Assembly (NCBI GenBank): GCA_000485475.1
Contig: AXYY01000105.1
Span: 1-14,742 of the forward strand
DNA: 14,742 nt
DNA from: Candidatus Ancillula trichonymphae ImTpAt
Lineage (GTDB): Bacteria; Actinomycetota; Actinomycetes; Actinomycetales; Bifidobacteriaceae
Direction of reading: 5' to 3'
Made by a program: the position numbers and the translations under genes. This document shows positions 7,149-14,742 of this stretch, one piece after another (positions within the stretch are counted from its first letter, which is position 1; every line of letters begins with the position of its first letter). Under the pieces are notes generated by a model. That model saw only the letters and a list, made by a program, of their open reading frames with translations, was not told the DNA's origin and searched no databases.

Positions 7149-10100
7149 ATGATTGATGTTAACCAGTTTAATAAATTGAAGTTGTCACTTGCAACATCTG
7201 AAGAGATTCGCCGCACATCAAAAGGAGAGGTTAAAACTGCTGAAACTATTAACTATAGAACTTTAAAACCGGAAGTTGGCGGACTTTTCTGCGAGCGTAT
7301 TTTTGGACCGTCGAAAGATTGGGAGTGCAGTTGCGGCAAATATCGAGGAGTTGCTAATAAGGGTATAGTTTGTGAAAAGTGCCGCGTTTTGGTTACTCGC
7401 AACCGGGTTCGCCGTGAGCGCACTGGACACATCGAACTTGTACGTCCAGTTACTCATGTGTGGCATTTTCGAGGTACACCTTCCAGGCTCAGTTATTTAC
7501 TAGACATTTCGATCAAGGACCTTGAGAATATTATTTACTACAACGCGCACTACATAACTTCAGTTGACACTGAGAAGCGGTTGATGGATTTGGAGATGCT
7601 GGAAAAAGAGCATCAGCAACGTATTAAGGCGTTCAAAGATATTCAGGAAGAAAAGCTCGCTCAGCGCAAGAAAATTCTTGGAGAAAATCTTGGCAAGTTG
7701 CCCGACAACGCTCGTAGTGAAGCAAGAATTGTCCTAGAGCAGCAGGTAAGAATATATTCTGAAAACGAGAGCCGCAGATATGATGAGATGATTGAAAATG
7801 AGGAGCGAGTTTGGGAGCTCTTCACCAATCTTCGTGTTGGGCAACTGATCAAGGACCTCAAGATATACCGCCACCTGAAAACGGAGTACGATGAGTATTT
7901 CACAGCTAGTATTGGTGCAACTTTTGTTGAAGAGCAGTTGCGACAAATCAATACCGAAGAATTAGTTGCTGAACTGCGCGAAACTATTGAGAATTCTGAG
8001 GGCATCAAGAAAATACGCGCACAAAAGAGACTCTCTATCCTCAACGCGTTCATCACTTCCGGTAACAAGTTGGAGTCCATGGTGCTCAGAACTATACCGG
8101 TTATTCCGCCGGAGCTGCGTCCAATTGTGCAACTTGATGGCGGGCGTTTTTTCTACTCAGATCTTAATGACCTGTATCGTCGTGTGATAATCTGCAACAA
8201 CGCGCTGAGGAAGTCCTTGAACGAGAATTCTACTCCGCTAGTTATTAACAACAACTGTCGATTACTGCAAGAAGCGATTGACTCGTTGTTCGATAATGGA
8301 CGGCGTGGTCGTCCGATTACTGGTTCTGGAAACCGTCCACTCAAGTCACTTTCGGACATGCTCAAGGGCAAGAAGGGTCGGTTCCGCCAGAATTTGCTAG
8401 GAAAGCGCGTAGATTATTCTGGTCGTTCAGTTATTGTTGTTGGTCCTGAACTGAAGATGCACCAGTGTGGACTTCCGAAGTCGATGGCACTGGAGTTATT
8501 CAAGCCGTTCGTTATGAAGCAGTTGATCGAGTTGTCGTATGCTCAGAACCCCAAGTCTGCGAAGAGAATGGTCGAGCGGCAGGACGATAGCGTTTGGGAC
8601 ATCTTGGAGGAAGTTATTCGCGAGCACCCAGTTTTGCTCAACCGCGCGCCAACTCTACACCGGCTAGGAATTCAGGCGTTTGAACCACTACTAGTTGAAG
8701 GTAATGCGATTAAGTTACATCCGTTGGCGTGTACGGCTTTCAATGCGGACTTCGACGGTGACCAGATGGCAGTGCATCTTCCACTTTCTGTTGAAGCGCA
8801 GGCGGAGGCGCGAGTTTTGATGCTCGGTGCGAACAATATCTTGAAGCCCTCGGATGGCAAGACCATTACCATGCCGTCGCAGGATATGATCATCGGGTTG
8901 TATCACTTGACGCGCGTGAACGGCGACGAAACTGGTGTGGATGTTAAGAAATTGCGCCACTTTACTGATCAAAATGAGATCCAGATGGCGTTTGATCTGC
9001 ACGAGATTAAACTTGGAGATTTGATGCGGGTTCCGATTGATGGTGAACTTACCACTACTTCTTTTGGGCGCATTATCTTCAACCAAGCACTTCCGGATGA
9101 CTATCCGTTCGTGAATAGACTTGTTGATAAAAGTAGCCTTGGGCAAATTGTTGACGATCTAGTTTCCAAGAAATATCCAACAGTTGAAATCAATCATACA
9201 CTTGATAAAATGAAGAGTTATGGTTTTACTTGGTCTTCAAGATCTGGTGTTTCTATTGCGTATTCGGACATCGTTCCGACCGACAAGAAGTCTGAAATCT
9301 TGCAGAAAGCTGAGGCTGATGCGGAAAAAATTCAAGCACAGTATGACTCTGGTTTGGTCACAAACAACGAGCGAAGAGCGGCGTTGATTGACTTGTGGAC
9401 TAAGTGTACAGATGATGTTGCAGATAACATGCGCCAGAATTTTGACGCAGACCTTCACAACACCTTGAACACTATGGTTTCTTCAGGTGCGCGAGGCAAC
9501 TGGATGCAGGTGCGTCAGATCGCTGGCATGCGCGGACTGGTTGCAAATCCGAAAGGTGAGATTATTCCGCGCCCGATCAAGTCAAACTACAGTGAGGGGC
9601 TTTCCGTTCTTGAGTACTTCATCGCATCTCATGGTGCACGAAAAGGTTTGGCTGATACCGCTCTTAGAACTGCCGATTCTGGTTACTTGACGCGTCGATT
9701 GGTCGATGTTTCTCAGGACATCATAGTCAAGGAGTCTGATTGTCGCACGCACAAGGGCATTGAGTATGCGTTAACCTCAAAAAACAAGGCGCTGAAAACA
9801 ATTTGGGGTCGTTATCTTGCTGAAGCAGCATTGGACAAGGAGGGTAACGAAATTGCAAAACGAGACGATGAGATAACTGCTGATTTGATTGACAAGTTCC
9901 TAGAACTTGGTGTTGATAGTGTGAGCGCAAGGACTTTGCAGACTTGTGCACTATCAGCTGGTGTGTGTGCAAAGTGCTACGGTATATCAATGGCAACTGG
10001 TAATATAGTTGATGTTGGTGAAGCAGTTGGTATTATCGCTGCGCAGTCGATTGGCGAGCCCGGAACTCAGCTGACCATGAGGACGTTCCACACAGGTGGT

Positions 10101-11087
10101 GTTGCTGCGGCTGTGGACATCACGCAAGGTCTTCCTCGAGTTGCTGAATTGTTCGAAGCTAGAACGCCAAAAGGCGAAGCGCCAATTGCAGAGGTCACTG
10201 GTAGAGTTGAGATTATTGAACAGGAGCACCAGCGGTTGTTTGTAATTACTCCAGATGATCCAGACATCAAGCCTAGTGAATATAAGACTTCCAAATTGCA
10301 AAAACTACTAGTTGCAGATGGTGATGAAGTTATTGTTGGAGATCAGTTAACTGAGGGTGCGATTGATCCGAAGAAGTTACTTCGTATTCGTGATGCTGTT
10401 GCTGTTCAGCGGTATATAATTGACCAAGTTCAGGAAGTGTATGAAAGTCAGAGCGTAGATATTCATAACAAGCACTTGGAGGTTATAGTTCGCCAGATGT
10501 TACGATTCGTCTGCATAACTGAGCCAGGAGACACAGAATACGTCACGGGTACGCACGTTACTCGTAATTCATTTGAGGAAACCAACCGCAAGATTGTTGC
10601 TCAGGGCAAGCAACCTGCAACTGCTCGTTTGGAACTGCTCGGCATAACTAAGGCGTCCTTGAAAACAGAATCTTGGCTTTCTGCTGCGTCCTTCCAGGAG
10701 ACTACGCGTATTCTAACTGATGCTGCGGTTGAAGGCAAAGAGGATCAGCTGTATGGCCTGAAGGAGAATATTATTATCGGTCGCCTGATTCCTGCAGGAA
10801 CTGGTTTGCCTCTTTATGTACGTGCTGTTGCAGAACCTTCTGATGCTGCGAGACAAGCATTTTTCCCGAACTTCTCGAAAGATGCATTTGATGCATTTGA
10901 CTACAACTCGATTGATAGCGGTTTCGACGACCTGCAAGTTGAAGATGGTAGTGGTGATGAAATTACTGATGAGTACTTGAACAAGATCCAAAAAACCTAC
11001 TTTGATGGAATTCAAGCCGTTGAGGAGCAGGCCAACAGTAATGAAAAGCAGGGGCTGTCACCTTATCCACTCTTCCAGGGGATTTAA
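7149..11087 (+). CDS. rpoC: DNA-directed RNA polymerase beta' subunit
   Basis: Beta' subunit, 1312 residues, close to the usual actinobacterial length. It provides the catalytic magnesium site in NADFDGDQ (532-539; Asp534, 536, 538). The N-terminal zinc site has Cys60, 62, 75 and 78, and the second zinc site has Cys865, 933, 940 and 943, so both are complete. The bridge-helix and trigger-loop region VGIIAAQSIGEPGTQLTMRT and the following HTGGVA are intact. The start ATG 7149 is preceded by AAGGA (7136-7140) at good spacing and lies 2 nt after the rpoB stop. Its TAA shares one base with the next gene's ATG (TAATG), so the downstream gene is probably coupled to it. Nothing indicates loss of function. 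Confidence 0.98.
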   Translation: MIDVNQFNKLKLSLATSEEIRRTSKGEVKTAETINYRTLKPEVGGLFCERIFGPSKDWECSCGKYRGVANKGIVCEKCRVLVTRNRVRRERTGHIELVRPVTHVWHFRGTPSRLSYLLDISIKDLENIIYYNAHYITSVDTEKRLMDLEMLEKEHQQRIKAFKDIQEEKLAQRKKILGENLGKLPDNARSEARIVLEQQVRIYSENESRRYDEMIENEERVWELFTNLRVGQLIKDLKIYRHLKTEYDEYFTASIGATFVEEQLRQINTEELVAELRETIENSEGIKKIRAQKRLSILNAFITSGNKLESMVLRTIPVIPPELRPIVQLDGGRFFYSDLNDLYRRVIICNNALRKSLNENSTPLVINNNCRLLQEAIDSLFDNGRRGRPITGSGNRPLKSLSDMLKGKKGRFRQNLLGKRVDYSGRSVIVVGPELKMHQCGLPKSMALELFKPFVMKQLIELSYAQNPKSAKRMVERQDDSVWDILEEVIREHPVLLNRAPTLHRLGIQAFEPLLVEGNAIKLHPLACTAFNADFDGDQMAVHLPLSVEAQAEARVLMLGANNILKPSDGKTITMPSQDMIIGLYHLTRVNGDETGVDVKKLRHFTDQNEIQMAFDLHEIKLGDLMRVPIDGELTTTSFGRIIFNQALPDDYPFVNRLVDKSSLGQIVDDLVSKKYPTVEINHTLDKMKSYGFTWSSRSGVSIAYSDIVPTDKKSEILQKAEADAEKIQAQYDSGLVTNNERRAALIDLWTKCTDDVADNMRQNFDADLHNTLNTMVSSGARGNWMQVRQIAGMRGLVANPKGEIIPRPIKSNYSEGLSVLEYFIASHGARKGLADTALRTADSGYLTRRLVDVSQDIIVKESDCRTHKGIEYALTSKNKALKTIWGRYLAEAALDKEGNEIAKRDDEITADLIDKFLELGVDSVSARTLQTCALSAGVCAKCYGISMATGNIVDVGEAVGIIAAQSIGEPGTQLTMRTFHTGGVAAAVDITQGLPRVAELFEARTPKGEAPIAEVTGRVEIIEQEHQRLFVITPDDPDIKPSEYKTSKLQKLLVADGDEVIVGDQLTEGAIDPKKLLRIRDAVAVQRYIIDQVQEVYESQSVDIHNKHLEVIVRQMLRFVCITEPGDTEYVTGTHVTRNSFEETNRKIVAQGKQPATARLELLGITKASLKTESWLSAASFQETTRILTDAAVEGKEDQLYGLKENIIIGRLIPAGTGLPLYVRAVAEPSDAARQAFFPNFSKDAFDAFDYNSIDSGFDDLQVEDGSGDEITDEYLNKIQKTYFDGIQAVEEQANSNEKQGLSPYPLFQGI

Positions 11088-12085
11088 TGCAGCACCTGTT
11101 AACAATTCAGGAACTTGAACAGCAGGAAATCTGGGGCGTACTGAACGAGGCAGTACGGCTGAAACATGGTGCTGTACGTTTTGATGATGTAGCAGTTTTT
11201 CAGAACAAGCATATGCTAATTGTTGGTGATATTCTGCACTCGCGGGTGGCTAGATCAAATCTGGTACTTCTGACAAAGCTAGGCGCGCGGATAACTTTTG
11301 TTGCTCCGGGCACTTTATTACCTAGTGATGTTGCTAACTGGCCCGTCGAGGTGGAATACTCACTAGACGATACATTACGGAGAGCAGATTTTGATGCCAT
11401 CATGATGCTGCGTATTCAAGAAGAACGCATGCTCGGAGGTGGTTTTTTCCCTACACTTGGTGAATATGTTCTGCAATATGGACTGACGGACGATCGAATT
11501 GGAATGGTCGACGAACAAGTTCCCATACTGCATCCAGCGCCTATAAATCGAGGACTAGAAATTAGCTCGTTGATTGCTGATTCAACAAGATCGTTGATCA
11601 ACCACCAGATTCGAAACGGTGTATACACTCGCATGGCGGTTCTGAAGTTGTTAGTAAATCCATATGGCAACACAAGTGATTCCGAGAGCTTGAAGGGTAA
11701 AACTGTTCTAAACTTGTTCTTTGAGAATTCAACAAGAACGCGTTTTTCATTTGAAATTGCTGAGAAGAAGTTGGGCGCGTCCGTTATGAACTTCTCTGCG
11801 TCTGGTAGTTCAATTGCAAAAGGAGAAAGCCTCAAGGACACCGTAACAACTCTGTATGCTATGGGAGTTGACGCAATTGTTATTCGCCATCAGGATTCTG
11901 GTTCCGCATTCAGACTTGCGCACTCTGGGTGGGTGCCACTTCCGGTTGTGAATGCGGGCGATGGAACACATGCACATCCAACTCAAGCACTGCTAGATGC
12001 ATTAACTCTTCGCGAGCACTTCTCGGGATTTTCGCAAATCTACAAAACTGCGGATGCATATGGCAAAGAGGTTGAGGCGGTTTGA
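11087..12085 (+). CDS. pyrB: Aspartate carbamoyltransferase catalytic chain with permuted domain order
   Basis: Predicted to join carbamoyl phosphate and aspartate to make carbamoyl aspartate, the first committed pyrimidine step. The normal order is N-terminal helix, carbamoyl-phosphate domain, aspartate domain, C-terminal helix. Here residues 1-28 match the usual N-terminal helix (HLLT...EL), residues 41-190 are the aspartate domain plus C-terminal helix (GDILHSRVARSN 47-58, LRIQEERM 108-115, LHPAPINRG 148-156, RMAVLKLLV), and residues 202-312 are the carbamoyl-phosphate domain (FFENSTRTR 211-219, Lys245, Arg267, HPTQALLD 297-304). Equivalents of E. coli Ser52-Thr55, Lys84, Arg105, His134, Gln137, Arg167, Arg229 and Gln231 are all present. 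HPAPxNRG and HPTQALLD favour this enzyme over ornithine carbamoyltransferase. Residues 313-332 look like leftover linker. The ATG overlaps the rpoC stop by 1 nt, and the TGA overlaps the parC start by 4 nt. Activity is inferred; another pyrB may exist outside the window. Confidence 0.93.
   Translation: MQHLLTIQELEQQEIWGVLNEAVRLKHGAVRFDDVAVFQNKHMLIVGDILHSRVARSNLVLLTKLGARITFVAPGTLLPSDVANWPVEVEYSLDDTLRRADFDAIMMLRIQEERMLGGGFFPTLGEYVLQYGLTDDRIGMVDEQVPILHPAPINRGLEISSLIADSTRSLINHQIRNGVYTRMAVLKLLVNPYGNTSDSESLKGKTVLNLFFENSTRTRFSFEIAEKKLGASVMNFSASGSSIAKGESLKDTVTTLYAMGVDAIVIRHQDSGSAFRLAHSGWVPLPVVNAGDGTHAHPTQALLDALTLREHFSGFSQIYKTADAYGKEVEAV
11661..11670 (+). repeat. 10-bp direct repeat CATATGGCAA, copy 1, at the aspartate-domain/CP-domain junction
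   Basis: This copy lies exactly in the linker between the C-terminal helix and the relocated carbamoyl-phosphate domain (encoding Pro-Tyr-Gly-Asn, residues 192-195). The identical 10-mer recurs at 12057. It may mark a rearrangement breakpoint or be coincidence. Confidence 0.4.
12057..12066 (+). repeat. 10-bp direct repeat CATATGGCAA, copy 2, at the end of the relocated CP domain
   Basis: Same 10-mer as at 11661 and in the same reading-frame phase (Ala-Tyr-Gly-Lys, residues 324-327), in the short tail after the carbamoyl-phosphate domain. A third, shorter copy of its core CATATG is at 11210-11215, near the first junction. Confidence 0.4.
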
Positions 12086-14628
12086 GCGAGAGAATTCAGG
12101 ATGAAGACATCAATTCAGAAATGAAGACATCATTTCTTGAGTATGCGTATTCTGTTATTTATGCACGAGCACTTCCCGATGCTAGAGATGGACTGAAACC
12201 AGTTCAGCGCCGTATTCTTTTCCAAATGGATCAGATGCGTTTGACTCCAGACCGCCCGTATATCAAGTCCGCGCGCGTAGTTGGTGATGTTATAGGCAAG
12301 TTGCATCCGCATGGAGATTCTGCAATCTACGACGCGATGGTGCGCATGGCTCAGCCGTTCTCGCTCCGTCTTGCGCTGGTTGATGGACATGGTAACTTCG
12401 GTTCGCTTGATGATGGTCCTGCGGCCGCTCGTTACACTGAGGTGAAGATGACTGCTGCGGCAGTTTTGATGTGCGAGAGCCTCGATGAAGATACGGTTGA
12501 CTTCGAGCCCAACTACGACAACAAGCTCAAGCAACCAGTTGTGCTGTCATCAGCAATACCGAATCTACTAATCAATGGCGCCTCTGGAATCGCCATCGGC
12601 ATGGCAACGAACATGCCCCCGCACAATCTTCGAGAGGTCATTCATGGAGCAGTTTTTTTACTTGACAACCCATCTGCGCGCTTAGAAGACTTGATGCGCT
12701 ACATTAAAGGGCCTGATTTACCGGGCGGTGCAAAAATAGTTAGACTTGATACTATAAAAGAGGCGTATGCGGTTGGTCGTGGGATTTTCAAAATGCGTGC
12801 GAAGACTAGTATTGAGGAAGTGAGTGCGAAAAAACAGGGAATTGTTATAACCGAACTTCCGTATGGTGTTGGACCTGAAAAAGTCATTGAAAAGGTTTCT
12901 GAATGCGTACGAGCCCGTAAACTTGAGGGAATTACTGGCATTATTGATCTAACTGACCGAAAAAATGGCTTGAAGTTGCAGATTGAGATTAAAAATGGAT
13001 ACAATCCGCGCGCGATTTTGGCGAAGTTGTATAAATTGACGCCGCTTGAAGAGAGTTTTGGCATCAACAACGTTGCACTAGTCAATGGCGCGCCCCAGAC
13101 TCTCGGACTCCTGCAGTTACTGCAAGTCTGGATTGATCATAGGCTTGAAGTGGTCCGAAGACGGACACAGTTTCGTTTAACTGCGGCAAAAGATCGACTA
13201 CACCTCGTTGAGGGCCTGCTGATTGCAATTCTGGATATTGATGAGGTAATTGAGGTCATCAGGAGTTCGGAAGATACAGCGGAAGCGAGCATCTGGTTGC
13301 AGAATATTTTTGAACTGGACGAGATCCAGACCACTTACATTCTAGATCTCAGACTGCGCAGGTTGACGAAGTTTTCCAGAGTTGAACTGGAGAACGAGAA
13401 GTCGAATCTACTCGCTGAGATTGCTGGACTTGAAGAAATTCTTGGTAGTCGTGAAAAACTTAAAGACGCAGTGAAGTGCGAGATGCACGAAGTTGCTCAG
13501 CAGTTTGGCGACGATCGGCGCACGGTTTTACTGAACAGCGATGAACAAACAACAACTTCGACCGATCTACTGGCTGAATTCACAGGTGCGGTGAGTAGTA
13601 GTGAAGTACAAAATAAACAAAATGGTGAGAATTCTGCGCTTGAAATTCCTGATGTGCCGTGTGACATCTATTTGGGCGCAACTGGGTTGGTTGCTGCGGT
13701 TCTTGTGCAGGGCGGTCAGCGAACGACGCTTGAAGAAAACCGGAGCCCGCACGATGCTATTAGCCGAATAATTCGGAGTTCCACGCGCTCTAATTTTGGC
13801 GTCTTGACTTCGCACGGGCGCGTATTCTTGGTGTCTGCGCTAGATTTGCCGCAGCTCGCGGTTAATCCAGATAATGCGTTCTCAGGACTTTCGGGAGGTG
13901 TTGCATTATACAACTTGCTCGATGGCTTGCAGGAAACTGAAACTCCGGTTACGATTATGAACCTCTACACAACTGAGGAGGAACTAAAAACTGCACCTGC
14001 GTTCGCCATTGGAACGACTTTTGGAGTTGTCAAGCGCGTTCGTCCAGAGTTAGTTCCAACTGACCGTAGCGGAAACCCGCACAATGTCTTCGAATACATC
14101 ATCTTGCAGGAGAGAGATTCGGTGATCGGAGGAGGGGCGGCGCCCGATGACGCTGAACTTGTTTTTATTTCTACTGATTCCAATCTTCTACGTTTTAGTG
14201 CATCGGCAGTGCGTCCACAGGGTCGAATTGCTGGCGGAATGGAGGGGATCAAGCTCCAAGATGGGCAGAAAGTTATCTTCTTCGGTGCGATTTCAGAAAA
14301 AGACGCACTAGTCTTCACCGTCGCTGGTGACGGCATGGCACTTGTGAATACGCAAACAGGTTTTGGGAAGTTAACGCCACTTGAACTGTATCCGAGTAAG
14401 GGGAGGGCAACTGGGGGCGTTCGCTCGCAGAAGTTTCTAAAAGGACAGAACTCGCTGATATATGCGTGGGTTGGCGGGCAGGACATCAGAGCGAACACTG
14501 CAACTGGAAGTCCGGCAAAACTACCAGAAATCGACATGCGAAGAGATGTATCTGGAAGTAAACTTTCTGCTGTGGTCACTGCGGTTGGAAGTGCTGGAAG
14601 TACGGAGCTTCGCGTAGCAAAACGCTAA
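12082..14628 (+). CDS. parC: DNA topoisomerase IV subunit A (actinobacterial ParC type)
   Basis: The breakage-reunion subunit of a type IIA topoisomerase, acting with ParE (not in this window) to decatenate and relax DNA. The 848-residue protein has the usual winged-helix core SFLEYAYSVIYARALPDARDG, KSARVVGDVIGKLHPHGDS, and the catalytic Arg117-Tyr118 in AAARYTE. The tower and coiled-coil region follows, including LELRLR-type ILDLRLRRLTKFSR. Then comes a low-complexity Ser/Thr/Asn-rich linker at about 493-530, and a C-terminal domain ending in the ParC-like YPSKGRATGGVRSQKFLKG. No gyrase-type GyrA box is seen, and the sequence resembles actinobacterial ParC more than GyrA. The quinolone-pocket positions are Ser80 and Asp84, the typical sensitive state. 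The TTG start overlaps the pyrB stop (TTGA), with GAGG elements at 12068-12071 and 12074-12077; starting at the later in-frame ATG 12121 would trim the conserved beginning. Confidence 0.92.
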   Translation: MSERIQDEDINSEMKTSFLEYAYSVIYARALPDARDGLKPVQRRILFQMDQMRLTPDRPYIKSARVVGDVIGKLHPHGDSAIYDAMVRMAQPFSLRLALVDGHGNFGSLDDGPAAARYTEVKMTAAAVLMCESLDEDTVDFEPNYDNKLKQPVVLSSAIPNLLINGASGIAIGMATNMPPHNLREVIHGAVFLLDNPSARLEDLMRYIKGPDLPGGAKIVRLDTIKEAYAVGRGIFKMRAKTSIEEVSAKKQGIVITELPYGVGPEKVIEKVSECVRARKLEGITGIIDLTDRKNGLKLQIEIKNGYNPRAILAKLYKLTPLEESFGINNVALVNGAPQTLGLLQLLQVWIDHRLEVVRRRTQFRLTAAKDRLHLVEGLLIAILDIDEVIEVIRSSEDTAEASIWLQNIFELDEIQTTYILDLRLRRLTKFSRVELENEKSNLLAEIAGLEEILGSREKLKDAVKCEMHEVAQQFGDDRRTVLLNSDEQTTTSTDLLAEFTGAVSSSEVQNKQNGENSALEIPDVPCDIYLGATGLVAAVLVQGGQRTTLEENRSPHDAISRIIRSSTRSNFGVLTSHGRVFLVSALDLPQLAVNPDNAFSGLSGGVALYNLLDGLQETETPVTIMNLYTTEEELKTAPAFAIGTTFGVVKRVRPELVPTDRSGNPHNVFEYIILQERDSVIGGGAAPDDAELVFISTDSNLLRFSASAVRPQGRIAGGMEGIKLQDGQKVIFFGAISEKDALVFTVAGDGMALVNTQTGFGKLTPLELYPSKGRATGGVRSQKFLKGQNSLIYAWVGGQDIRANTATGSPAKLPEIDMRRDVSGSKLSAVVTAVGSAGSTELRVAKR
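12093..12132 (+). repeat. Tandem near-duplication of about 20 bp at the 5' end of parC
   Basis: ATGAAGACATCA occurs at 12101-12112 and again at 12121-12132. Each copy is preceded by AATTCAG (12093-12099 and 12112-12118). The units differ by one extra base, so the first copy is read in a different frame from the second. Only the second encodes the conserved SEM..SF start of the topoisomerase core. It looks like a small local duplication a few codons after the pyrB/parC overlap. Confidence 0.6.
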
Positions 14629-14709
14629 CAGAAAGTGGGGGTTTTACTTTGCAAAACGCAACGTAACTTGCGTGCTGCGCCAAGTCCGCGCATACGCCAG
14701 ATTAATCAT

Positions 14710-14737
14710 ATTCCGTTTTGCGGAATGCCTTGTTTTT
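14710..14737 (+). terminator. Possible rho-independent terminator after parC
   Basis: ATTCCG (14710-14715), loop TTTTG, CGGAAT (14721-14726), then CCTTGTTTTT ending at 14737. The stem is only 6 bp and the T-run begins a few bases after it, so this is a moderate candidate. Between the parC stop (14628) and the hairpin there are 81 bases with no feature I can support. Confidence 0.4.
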
Positions 14738-14742
14738 GCGTG

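Noticed and set aside
7734..8080. Minus-strand open frames within rpoB, rpoC and parC (example given)
   Set aside because: They are shadows of strongly conserved plus-strand genes, with no ribosome-binding sites or recognisable domains.
11087..12085. Ornithine carbamoyltransferase, or two fused gene fragments (pseudogene)
   Set aside because: The HPAPxNRG and HPTQALLD motifs are those of aspartate carbamoyltransferase. Every catalytic residue occurs once, the frame is open, and both ends overlap essential genes, so decay is unlikely.
12316..12336. Quinolone-resistance change in ParC as in Tropheryma whipplei
   Set aside because: The pocket residues are Ser80 and Asp84, the usual sensitive state, not the Ala reported for T. 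whipplei; this also argues against the window being that species.
12082..14628. DNA gyrase subunit A
   Set aside because: No GyrA-box-like motif in the C-terminal domain; overall sequence and the YPSKGRATGGVRS segment match actinobacterial ParC better. The distinction is strong but not absolute.

Overview
This 14.7 kb window looks like the chromosome of an actinobacterium with a fairly low G+C content (mid-40s percent by eye). RpoB, RpoC, the topoisomerase and the aspartate carbamoyltransferase blocks all read most like actinobacterial versions, and several promoters have good TTGACA/TATAAT-type elements. A host-associated or streamlined relative of Microbacteriaceae/Tropheryma is a reasonable guess but cannot be settled from the sequence alone.

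Layout. Positions 1-1711 (minus strand) hold a decayed secreted subtilisin-type (S8) protease with a C-terminal fibronectin type III region. Its signal peptide, catalytic-site remnants and promoter are recognisable, but it carries many frameshifts and stops and runs off the left edge. A short divergent control region (about 1712-1800) separates it from a DEAD-box RNA helicase (1801-3306), which is probably translated from a leaderless GTG-initiated mRNA. A near-consensus promoter at 3345-3373 then drives a four-gene operon: rpoB (3460-7146), rpoC (7149-11087), an aspartate carbamoyltransferase (11087-12085) and parC (12082-14628). The genes are 2 nt apart, overlapping by 1 nt, and overlapping by 4 nt, so the last three are probably translationally coupled. 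A weak hairpin plus T-run at the right edge may be the terminator.

The most notable item is the aspartate carbamoyltransferase. Its building blocks are in the wrong order. After the usual N-terminal helix the chain goes straight to the aspartate-binding domain and C-terminal helix, and only then to the carbamoyl-phosphate domain that normally precedes them. All the catalytic motifs are present, the frame is open, and the gene is locked between rpoC and parC by overlaps, so this looks like a natural domain-block permutation rather than a broken gene. Short shared sequences lie near the block boundaries, and there is a local tandem duplication at the downstream junction with parC.

Other points: RpoB has Asn at the position equivalent to E. 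coli His526 in the rifampicin pocket, and about 34 extra residues just before that pocket. Placing a pyrimidine-synthesis enzyme and a topoisomerase subunit behind rpoBC is an unusual order; it would link RNA polymerase synthesis with UTP/CTP supply and DNA topology if the operon is transcribed as one unit.
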